In this document: one piece after another, positions 8,101 to 13,938 of the stretch | Numbering within the stretch: the first letter of the stretch is position 1 | Layout of the letters: each line of letters opens with the position of its first letter | Source of the DNA: CAYNGH01 sp964396845 | GTDB taxonomy: Bacteria; Vulcanimicrobiota; JAJTBE01; CAYNGH01 | NCBI GenBank assembly: GCA_964396845.1 | Contig: CAYNGH010000081.1 | Coordinates: 1 to 14,559 of the forward strand | DNA length: 14,559 nucleotides | Direction of reading: 5' to 3' | Position numbers and translations under genes: made by a program | Notes under the pieces: model-generated | Seen by the model: only the letters and a program-made list of their open reading frames with translations | Told to the model about the DNA's origin: nothing | Databases searched by the model: none

Positions 8101-8510
8101 TCACTCTTCCCACTGGAAAATTAATAAAAGTCCAATGCTCATTTCAAAAACAAGGAATTTTATCCTTCAGCCTTATTATTATCCAACAGGTTTTTTATCC
8201 CTCCAGTCAATGATTATCCTTTCAACGGGCCTGACTCTTTCCAAGGACTCAGAACCTGTCGTCAAAGTCTATCTACTGCCTTGTCCCAACTCTTCCCGCC
8301 TGTCGTCCCTCCTGGGCATATCCGATAATGTGGGGCCAAATCTTTTTTTATTATAGCCAGCTGCAAGGTTTATTCAGGAGTTACTCAAAGTAGAAAGTTG
8401 ATAGAAATGTGTTTTAGGAAAACTCAAATATCATCAAAAAAACATCCAATAAAGAACAAACAGGAAGAAGGTGCGTTCTAAAATAAAAATATCTGATCAC
8501 ACATTAATAA
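8101..8510. other. Intergenic region upstream of nrdJ
   Basis: About 410 bases without a supported gene. The half near nrdJ must contain its leader and promoter, but no promoter with good boxes and spacing stands out. The half from about 8350 is AT-rich and featureless. A plus-strand open frame at 8135-8356 has no Shine-Dalgarno and no protein-like features. Confidence 0.6.
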
Positions 8511-8710
8511 AAAGCAATACCAAGCATTAATAATGCTTGGTATTGCGTGATTTAAAGCTTTTTGAAGGGGGTTCGGGGGAATCCCAAAACCAAGAGTTGC
8601 AGTCAAGATCAAGCCCGAATCGGCCCGATGAGGGGAAGGATCGATAAGTCAAATCCCGACTCATATTCCCCGGTTTTAAACCGGGCTCGAAAAAATTTCC
8701 CCCGAAAATA
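8511..8710. repeat. Palindrome plus hairpin repeat, copy B (extended)
   Basis: A near-perfect palindrome has 16-base arms (GCAATACCAAGCATTA at 8514-8529, its complement at 8531-8546) and one central base. TTTAAAGCTTTTTG and AGGGGGTTCGGGGGAATCCC follow as in copy A. The hairpin half TTCGGGGGAA (8572-8581) finds its partner TTCCCCCGAA at 8697-8706, here 115 bases away. The inserted piece holds a CCCGGTTT/AAACCGGG inverted repeat (8669-8685) and the segment shared in inverted form with 614-667. Confidence 0.8.
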
Positions 8711-8774
8711 AAAAATGCGTAAGTCCTGTTTATTCTTTCATTTTGAATTTGCAAATCAACCCGGCCCTTTGATA

Positions 8775-8804
8775 TTGACTTTACCATTCTATTTATGATA
8801 AAAT
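8775..8804 (+). promoter_or_regulatory. Promoter of tRNA-Thr
   Basis: TTGACT (8775-8780) and TAAAAT (8799-8804) are 18 bases apart, with the -10 box ending 11 bases before the first tRNA base. TATGAT overlaps as an alternative -10 with shorter spacing. Confidence 0.7.
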
Positions 8805-8815
8805 CTTCCCGATAT

Positions 8816-8887
8816 GCCGACGTAGCTCAGTGGTAGAGCAGCTGATTTGTAATCAGCCGGTCACCCGTTCAAATCGGGTCGTCGGCT
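8816..8887 (+). tRNA. tRNA-Thr (anticodon TGT)
   Basis: The acceptor GCCGACG (8816-8822) pairs with CGTCGGC (8880-8886). The anticodon stem GCTGA/TCAGC encloses TTTGTAA, giving anticodon TGT. The T arm is ACCCG-TTCAAAT-CGGGT. The discriminator is T8887 and CCA is not encoded. It is a single-gene transcript with its own promoter and terminator. It lies at the boundary between host genes and the phage-related block, so its 3' end is a candidate attachment site, although the second att copy is not in the window. Confidence 0.97.
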
Positions 8888-8893
8888 TCAACA

Positions 8894-8928
8894 AAAACCC
8901 GCCGTTTCAAGAGATCGGCGGGTTTTTT
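8894..8928 (+). terminator. Intrinsic terminator after tRNA-Thr
   Basis: An 11-bp perfect stem, AAAACCCGCCG (8894-8904) with CGGCGGGTTTT (8916-8926), has an 11-base loop and is followed by a run of T. It begins 7 bases after the tRNA. Confidence 0.9.
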
Positions 8929-8940
8929 GATTTTCTCCGA

Positions 8941-9058
8941 ATAGGATACATTTGCTACAATTTGCCCTGTTTTTGACAACTACCGGTCATAAATCGGTCA
9001 TAGATATTAGAGTTTGCTGATATATTAAGAATGTTGTGGTTGTGGGGTTTTGCCAATA
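8941..9058. other. Possible left end of the mobile element
   Basis: Noncoding AT-rich DNA between the tRNA-Thr terminator and the zinc-finger gene. It contains CGGTCATA twice as a direct repeat with an 11-base period (8984-8991 and 8995-9002). It also has a TTTGCTACAATTTGCC stretch (8951-8966) whose two halves partly repeat. Short direct repeats beside a tRNA would suit integrase or excisionase arm sites, but no integrase is seen and the assignment is inference. Confidence 0.3.
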
Positions 9059-10444
9059 TCAGGATTTAATGATTTTTTGCCTTTCTCTTTGTCTTCTCTT
9101 GCGATCATTATTTTCGCATAAACTGCGTTTATTTCCGCCTAATGGATGAGGACAAAACCTCTTTTTCTTGTGAGTTCTTTTGAACAGCTTCCCGCAATAT
9201 TCACATTCTATGAAATCCTTACCTTCAAGAAGAACTCCATATACATATATACTCAATGCGGAAAGAAGTGAGGAAGTGAATATTTTCTGTTTAACTTTGT
9301 CTTTCTCAATTACGTATCTGATATCCATATATTCTTTTTCAGTAAAGTTGTCCAACCTATAGACTATTTGATTCAGGCTTGACGAAAGGTCAGGATTGAG
9401 CAGTTCTTCCAGCTTTCTTATCTCCTCCAGCTTTTTTCTATCATCTGTCTGTCCTTTTATACAGTCAAGTTTTTTACATATTTCCTTTTCCTTCAGCCTG
9501 TCGGCCAAACGGATTATAGCATCGAGCTGTGACAGTTCTTTGATCTTTTGGATGGTTTGCAGTTTCTCTTTCATCTCATCCAGGGTTTTACAGTCCCCTG
9601 GCTTTGTTTTTCTTATGTCCATAAGTTTTTGTTGAAATGCATAATCCTTCATTCTGACGGCCAGATCCTGTATTTGCTGTATGACCATAAAGAAATCCCA
9701 AAGTGTCTGGGCAAATACCCCATGACTGAAAAACCAACGATCCCGCAATAGTTTTTGTAATAGTTCCTTGTCTTCCTTGAAGAGGTCCAAGGCCGTCTGG
9801 GCAAAAATTCCATACCTGAAAGCATAACCATCCCGATATAGTTTTTGTGTCAGTTCCTTGTCTTCCAATATTTTCTTTTCAACTTTACCTAACCCGGAAT
9901 GTATATCTTTTCTGAACTGCCAATAATATCTACAACCTACAAGAAACCATAATGCAGGAAATAATGCCAAGGGGGAACAGCTGTAGTATTGAGCCAGTCT
10001 ATCCAATTTGTATTCTTCTTTAATGACCCGTATTGACGGCTTAATCCCTGCCAGTTCTTTTTCTCTTATTGCTGTCCAGTGATGTTCCTCCTCCCATTTT
10101 GTTTGTGTCATCCAGGGGGCGCTTCCAAGCTTGTATTTAAAGAGGCCATATTTGTTGCAGAAATTGATTGCTTCCTCGTTATTGATTGCTTCCTTGTTGG
10201 CAACGGGATCTGAGAGCAGATATCCCCCCCCCTGGCGCAGGGGCAGTTTAATATTCAAACATTCGTTTATAAATTCATCGAAGTTTATTTCAAGAGGATC
10301 CCTGTATTCCGGGTTTCCTGCTACTGATCCAACAATCAGGGGATCTGCTACTATCCCACCACTTATTATTTTATATGGCTTAAAAAGAGGAATCATTACT
10401 CTGCCATACTTTTCATTAGAAACGGCTTGAGAATTTTTGGACAT
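9059..10444 (-). CDS. Unrecognised protein with C-terminal zinc finger, putative element regulator (461 aa)
   Basis: I do not recognise the family. The C-terminus carries C414-x2-C417, C431PHP and C443 within a strongly basic stretch (residues 421-460), like a small treble-clef or CGNR-type zinc finger, so nucleic acid binding is likely. Residues 190-252 contain a tandem 30-residue duplication, and 255-350 are a charged helical, probably coiled-coil, region. No integrase R-H-R-Y pattern, recombinase serine motif or N-terminal HTH is visible. The start was moved from 10480 to ATG 10444 because GGGAGG lies 6 bases before it. The upstream extension would translate operator repeats. It is divergent from the Xis-like and primase genes, the position held by the master repressor in phages and satellites. 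That role is inferred from position. It appears more AT-rich than the host genes. Confidence 0.7.
   Translation of the reverse strand: MSKNSQAVSNEKYGRVMIPLFKPYKIISGGIVADPLIVGSVAGNPEYRDPLEINFDEFINECLNIKLPLRQGGGYLLSDPVANKEAINNEEAINFCNKYGLFKYKLGSAPWMTQTKWEEEHHWTAIREKELAGIKPSIRVIKEEYKLDRLAQYYSCSPLALFPALWFLVGCRYYWQFRKDIHSGLGKVEKKILEDKELTQKLYRDGYAFRYGIFAQTALDLFKEDKELLQKLLRDRWFFSHGVFAQTLWDFFMVIQQIQDLAVRMKDYAFQQKLMDIRKTKPGDCKTLDEMKEKLQTIQKIKELSQLDAIIRLADRLKEKEICKKLDCIKGQTDDRKKLEEIRKLEELLNPDLSSSLNQIVYRLDNFTEKEYMDIRYVIEKDKVKQKIFTSSLLSALSIYVYGVLLEGKDFIECEYCGKLFKRTHKKKRFCPHPLGGNKRSLCENNDRKRRQRERQKIIKS
9689..9868 (-). repeat. Tandem 30-residue (90-bp) internal duplication
   Basis: Residues 193-222 and 223-252 of the zinc-finger protein align end to end without gaps: EDKEL-QKL-RD then F--G-FAQT--D-F are shared. 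The DNA copies share blocks such as AGTTCCTTGTCTTCC and GTCTGGGCAAA but have diverged. Confidence 0.85.
10163..10198. repeat. Tandem 18-bp repeat within the zinc-finger gene
   Basis: ATTGATTGCTTCCTCGTT (10163-10180) is followed directly by a copy with one C-to-T change (10181-10198). It encodes a doubled EEAIN/KEAIN-type hexapeptide near residues 83-95 and looks like a recent slippage duplication. Confidence 0.8.
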
Positions 10445-10459
10445 TCTAACCTCCCAAAA

Positions 10460-10504
10460 TGTCACCATAAATGTCACCATTAAATTACTTGTTTTGAGGT
10501 GACA
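10460..10504. promoter_or_regulatory. Candidate operator cluster (three TGTCACC heptamers)
   Basis: TGTCACC occurs at 10460-10466 and 10472-10478 as direct repeats within two copies of AAATGTCACCAT, and in inverted form (GGTGACA) at 10498-10504. The inverted copy lies between the -35 and -10 of the rightward promoter. The direct copies lie in the leader of the leftward gene. The arrangement fits a regulator acting on both divergent promoters, but the binding protein is unknown. Confidence 0.55.
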
Positions 10505-10518
10505 GAAACCATTATACT
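10489..10518 (+). promoter_or_regulatory. Rightward promoter for the xis-like/primase operon
   Basis: TTGTTT (10489-10494) and TATACT (10513-10518) are 18 bases apart, and the -10 is 45 bases before the ATG of the Xis-like gene. It overlaps the leftward promoter head-on in the -10 region and has a GGTGACA heptamer inside its spacer. Confidence 0.5.
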
Positions 10519-10539
10519 GAAAATACCAGAAAAAATCAA
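10511..10539 (-). promoter_or_regulatory. Leftward promoter for the zinc-finger gene
   Basis: On the minus strand TTGATT (10539-10534) and a perfect TATAAT (10516-10511) are exactly 17 bases apart, a near-consensus promoter. The start point would fall near 10503, giving a leader of about 60 bases that contains the three heptamers. Its -10 overlaps that of the rightward promoter. Confidence 0.65.
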
Positions 10540-10563
10540 CATCAAAGGGGAGGTTTTAGACAA

Positions 10564-10770
10564 ATGAAGGATTCCTGTGAACGATTATGGACACATGCCG
10601 ATGTTATGGGTTTCCTTGGGATAAAAAGCCGAAGCACACTTCACAAGCTGAGATCCGCTTCCCGGATTCCATATCTGAAAATACCCGGTGTCGGCATCAG
10701 GTATTCCGAAGAGGATATAATGAGATGGCTGAAAGAACGAAAAATAAGACCCCACAAGGTCTGGCGGTAG
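10564..10770 (+). CDS. Excisionase/MerR-type HTH DNA-binding protein (68 aa)
   Basis: A short basic protein whose whole length fits the HTH_17 / excisionase fold. Residues 8-31 give the winged-helix HTH (LWTHADVMGFLGIKSRSTLHK). The wing follows with RIPYLKIPG, then the typical RYSEEDIMRWLKER helix (46-59). Proteins of this type bend DNA at att sites as recombination directionality factors, or act as small transcription activators. Sequence alone does not separate the two. GGGGAGG lies about 10 bases before the ATG. It is first in the rightward operon, 10 bases before the primase gene, and divergent from the zinc-finger gene, matching the xis position in phage satellites. Confidence 0.8.
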   Translation: MKDSCERLWTHADVMGFLGIKSRSTLHKLRSASRIPYLKIPGVGIRYSEEDIMRWLKERKIRPHKVWR

Positions 10771-10780
10771 GAGAAAAGGC

Positions 10781-12781
10781 ATGAGCGAAGCTGGGAATAA
10801 AATAAAAGAGCGCTTCACCTGCCGGGACGCTTTATCCCGGGAGGGGATCACATTGAACGGCGGGGGAAAGATTCTTTGCCCTTTGCCAGACCACAATGAC
10901 ACTGACCCTTCTTTTCAATATCATGAAATAGATGACTGGTTTTATTGTCACGGTTGCAAGCGGGGCGGAGATTCCATCAAACTATATGCCCTGATGAAAG
11001 GCATCAACAACGAGGATGCATTCAAGGAGCTGGCTCAAGAGCTGGAAATCACATTATCAAAACAAGACCCCGTTGAATATGCCCGGCAACAGGATGAGAA
11101 GGCAAAGAATCAGGAAGTATATGGAAACTTCCTCGAACTTTGCAAAGAGGAGCTGGCTCAAAACGAGGAGATGCAGGCATTCTGTGTTAAGCAGTGGGGC
11201 CATGACCGGGACATTCAACAGAAATACCATTATGGATACTGCACCCCGGAGATATATGACAAACTATTAAAGCAGTATGGATCCGACCGGCTGAAGCTGG
11301 CGGGGCTGATGGGAGATGGTGGATGGAAAGTATTTTCAGGCCGACTCGTAAAGCCATATCTTTCACCTTCTGCACCTGACGGGATGCCGATATACTTCAT
11401 CGGCAGAGATCCGGCACCGGACTGTAAAATAAAATATGTCAAGGCCCTGACCAAGACCGACAAGAACCCCAGAGTATCGGACACGGTGAAGAATCCCCTG
11501 TATGTTATCCAGGCGACCACCGACAGGGACACGGTGTATATCACAGAGGGGATCGGCGATTCTGTTTCCATTCACGAAGCAACAGGGGCATCAGTTGTAT
11601 CACCTGTAACCAACAAGCTGAATAAAGCTGATATTATAACGGTTGCCCGGTTTGTGAAGCGATACAAGAACATTGTCTTGGCTAATGACGCAGAGGGCAA
11701 CAAGAGCGGGGAGAAAGGGGCCATCAGTGCCATCAGGGAGCTTCGAGGCCAGGGAAAACCCGGGACACTGCACCGGCTTTTGATTGGAGCTAACAATTTT
11801 ACCGAATCATTATTGACTGTTGATGACATGCGGGATCTTGCTTTTTTCCATATCCTATCTATTTTCTTTGACAGCATCATGCCCACAAAGCCGATACCTG
11901 CTTTCCTTGGAGAGAAGGGATCCGGCAAGACTGCCTTCTTTAAGAAGTTGTCGATTGTTCTATTTGGCCAGGGGATCCATAACATCATTCGCTTTTCCAG
12001 CATATTGGAGAGGGACTGTGAAACCCTGGCAACAAACAATTTCTATTTTTGCATTGATAATGCCGAAGAGAAATCACCTTTCCTTAACAATTTTCTTGCA
12101 GTTTGTGCAACGGGCGGGGAAATATCCCAAAGAGCTTTATACACCGACAACAAGGAAATTCGATTCAAGGTAAGTTGTCATGTAGGCATTACATCACGAG
12201 ATCCCAGAGGGTTTAGCAGGGATGATGTGGCGGACAGGATGTTACCCTTCCGGCTTGACAGACTCGACGAGGATCACATTATCGCAGAATCACGATTCCT
12301 GGAGGAGGTTCACGAATCCCGGGATGCTATATGGGGAGACCTTGTTCAATCTTTACAGGATGTTCTAAGAGCACTGAAAGAGGTTGAACCTTTCAACAGT
12401 GGGATCCGAATGGGAGATTTTGGCGAATTCTGCATGAGGATTGCAAGGTTTGGCGGGGATGCAGAAGAAGCGGGGATGAAGCAGACCTTTGAACGGCTGA
12501 AGAATGAACAGGCTGGCTTTACCTTGGAGCATGACCCCCTGTTTGACTGGCTTAACAGATGGCTGGAAAAACCCTTTAACAATGGACGGGAAGTTACCGC
12601 AAGAGAACTTCACGATGACTTCAAACAAATGGCAGAAGATAATAATATAAAATTTTATTACAAAGATAACTTCTTGGCATTCGCAAAGAAAATAAAAACA
12701 ACTCTTGAATGCGTTAAAAGGGAGATGGATGTTAATATATCAAAAGGTAAGTGTATTAAATACATGATAAATACGGTTTAA
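10781..12781 (+). CDS. Phage/satellite-type primase-helicase (CHC2 zinc finger, TOPRIM-like, P-loop ATPase; 666 aa)
   Basis: Probably replicates the element: a priming domain coupled to a ring helicase. Residues 10-90 hold a DnaG-like CHC2 zinc finger with C33, H38, C56 and C59. Residues 250-335 are TOPRIM-like, with YITEG (E256) and LANDAEG (D303, E305) as metal-binding acids. Residues 370-500 are a P-loop ATPase with Walker A GEKGSGKT (377-384), Walker B-like FYFCIDNAEE (421-430), a sensor-like GITSRDP (469-475) and an arginine near DRMLPF (485-490). The C-terminal 150 residues are helical and could bind the origin. AGGAG lies about 10 bases before the ATG, and the gene is probably translated with the Xis-like gene. 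All motifs are intact, so the gene appears functional. It could equally belong to a prophage. Confidence 0.85.
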   Translation: MSEAGNKIKERFTCRDALSREGITLNGGGKILCPLPDHNDTDPSFQYHEIDDWFYCHGCKRGGDSIKLYALMKGINNEDAFKELAQELEITLSKQDPVEYARQQDEKAKNQEVYGNFLELCKEELAQNEEMQAFCVKQWGHDRDIQQKYHYGYCTPEIYDKLLKQYGSDRLKLAGLMGDGGWKVFSGRLVKPYLSPSAPDGMPIYFIGRDPAPDCKIKYVKALTKTDKNPRVSDTVKNPLYVIQATTDRDTVYITEGIGDSVSIHEATGASVVSPVTNKLNKADIITVARFVKRYKNIVLANDAEGNKSGEKGAISAIRELRGQGKPGTLHRLLIGANNFTESLLTVDDMRDLAFFHILSIFFDSIMPTKPIPAFLGEKGSGKTAFFKKLSIVLFGQGIHNIIRFSSILERDCETLATNNFYFCIDNAEEKSPFLNNFLAVCATGGEISQRALYTDNKEIRFKVSCHVGITSRDPRGFSRDDVADRMLPFRLDRLDEDHIIAESRFLEEVHESRDAIWGDLVQSLQDVLRALKEVEPFNSGIRMGDFGEFCMRIARFGGDAEEAGMKQTFERLKNEQAGFTLEHDPLFDWLNRWLEKPFNNGREVTARELHDDFKQMAEDNNIKFYYKDNFLAFAKKIKTTLECVKREMDVNISKGKCIKYMINTV

Positions 12782-12925
12782 TCGGAAAAAGCGGGTTTTT
12801 GCGGGGGATTGAAAAAATACCCCCGCGCCGGAATCTTAGTTATAATCGGTGACCCGGGAGGCCATCAGGTTAACTACACCCATGACTTCGACGAGGCCCG
12901 GCGGTTGTTTACAGAATTAAGATGA
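12782..12925 (+). other. Open frame continuing in phase after the primase stop; possible gene remnant
   Basis: After the primase TAA the same frame stays open for 47 codons to TGA at 12923-12925. Its second half reads like protein (GILVIIGDPGGHQVNYTHDF, then DEARRLFTELR). The only start codons are a TTG at 12809 with a poorly placed GGGGG, and late ones. It may be the tail of a lost gene, a tiny unrecognised gene, or chance. The promoter for terS overlaps its end. Confidence 0.3.
12801..12826. repeat. GC hairpin after the primase gene
   Basis: GCGGGGG (12801-12807) and CCCCCGC (12820-12826) form a 7-bp stem with a 12-base A-rich loop, 20 bases after the primase stop. No T-run follows on the plus strand, so it is a weak terminator candidate at best. 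It may be an mRNA end or part of an origin. Confidence 0.5.
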
Positions 12926-12937
12926 ATATAGTATAAT
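12908..12937 (+). promoter_or_regulatory. Promoter for terS, with inverted repeat over the -10
   Basis: TTTACA (12908-12913) and a perfect TATAAT (12932-12937) are 18 bases apart, and the -10 ends 27 bases before the terS ATG. The -10 lies in an inverted repeat, GTATAA (12931-12936) and TTATAC (12941-12946) with a 4-base loop, which could be an operator. TerS can thus be expressed apart from the replication operon. Confidence 0.6.
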
Positions 12938-12964
12938 ATTTTATACCATACAGGCGGTGATGAA

Positions 12965-13582
12965 ATGGCAAACCTGAACGAACGGCAACGGCGATTCGTT
13001 GATGAATACATGTTGGATCCAAATGCGACACAATCGGCGATCAATGCCGGTTATTCTCCCCGGACAGCAAGAAGCCAGGGGCAACGGCTGTTGACAAATG
13101 CTGACATTCGAGCTGAAATCAAGGGGCGGACTGATGCCCGGCGGTGGAAGAAGATAGCAAATGCCGATGAAATATTGGAGCAGTTATCATCTATTGCCCG
13201 GGGCCAGGCCACAGAGGAAGTGTTTTTGGCGGGGGAGCGGTTGCAGAAACCCCCGGCGATTCGTGACCGGATCCGGGCGATGGAGCTTTTGGGCAAGCGG
13301 TTAGGGCTGTTTGGTCTTCCTGACAATACTGACCAGATTGAATCCCTTACAGAGCGAATCCAGGTAATGCCGGAAGAGGAGTTGGAGCGGTTGCAGGAGG
13401 CTATAGCCCAGCGTTTCCGGTTCAATCAAATAAGAGAGGAGCTGAAAGGTTTATCAAGAGAGGAGGTTCGGGAAAGGGCAAGGGTTTTACGATCGGAACT
13501 TTCTGCATCACCACCCCCGACAACCCCGGGAATTCGAATCCCCCCCGTGAGGAGGTTGGCATCAAAACAACAGGCAATTTAG
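12965..13582 (+). CDS. terS: Phage terminase small subunit (205 aa)
   Basis: Small terminase subunits recognise the packaging site and hand the DNA to the large subunit. Residues 4-52 are the typical Terminase_2 N-terminus: LNERQRRFVDEYMLDPNATQ, then SAINAGYSPRTA and a helix ending NADIRAEI, which forms the HTH. Residues 97-118 (AIRDRIRAMELLGKRLGLFG) are also family-typical. Residues 120-175 are charged helices that would build the oligomer ring. The last 30 residues are proline-rich and basic. AGGCGGTG lies about 8 bases before the ATG, with its own promoter upstream. A large terminase subunit gene normally follows, but none is found in the 977 bases left in the window. A TerS without TerL is typical of satellites that redirect a helper phage's packaging. 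Confidence 0.85.
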   Translation: MANLNERQRRFVDEYMLDPNATQSAINAGYSPRTARSQGQRLLTNADIRAEIKGRTDARRWKKIANADEILEQLSSIARGQATEEVFLAGERLQKPPAIRDRIRAMELLGKRLGLFGLPDNTDQIESLTERIQVMPEEELERLQEAIAQRFRFNQIREELKGLSREEVRERARVLRSELSASPPPTTPGIRIPPVRRLASKQQAI

Positions 13583-13938
13583 TTTGTTCATACCTGATGA
13601 GGTGACACCCCGGAACCCCCCGGCATCGTTGAGTTTGCTGATTCGCCAACAGGCACCACACGGCGCTTCTCTTGCCATTGAGGAGCTTGATGCCATAGAC
13701 CCCCGCAAAAAGCCCTTCACAGGGCCATGAGAAGCCTGTTATCATGACATCTGGACAGATGAATCCGGAAGATGTCGTTCAGGCAGGTATGACCCGGTGG
13801 ACAAAGAAATAATACGGAAGCAAACTTTCTTTTGGAACCAAATTTGGAATCTAAAGATATTTTCTTATAGTTCTTCTGACCGATGATTCAAGGTGACAAT
13901 ATACAATACTTTCAAGATATGGAGAAGGGGCATAATCT
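13583..13938 (+). other. Gene-poor stretch after terS with a broken open frame
   Basis: No gene with a Shine-Dalgarno is found here. One frame, +1 to terS, is open from TTG 13584 to a TGA at 13728-13730 (48 codons). It stays open for 51 more codons to TGA 13884-13886, so a single stop interrupts about 100 codons. The reading is partly protein-like (SLAIEELDAIDPRKKPF before the stop, YHDIWTDESGRC after it), but I recognise no family. A 22-codon frame in another phase (13744-13812) has no ribosome site. The most likely reading is a decayed gene. Confidence 0.4.

Noticed and set aside
8101..8350. Cobalamin riboswitch upstream of B12-dependent nrdJ
   Set aside because: The conserved B12-box core (GCCACTG-like) and the surrounding structure were not found.
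8135..8356. Plus-strand open frame of 73 codons upstream of nrdJ
   Set aside because: No ribosome site and composition unlike a protein. It overlaps the expected nrdJ leader.
8527..8787. Minus-strand open frame of 86 codons
   Set aside because: It runs through the palindrome, hairpin and insert of repeat copy B and over the tRNA-Thr promoter -35, so it is an artefact of the repeat.
9059..10444. Integrase gene next to the tRNA
   Set aside because: The expected position is filled by a protein lacking tyrosine-recombinase R-H-R-Y or serine-recombinase motifs.
13728..13730. Selenocysteine UGA
   Set aside because: No SECIS-like hairpin directly downstream and no recognisable selenoprotein context. 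A decayed frame or chance is simpler.
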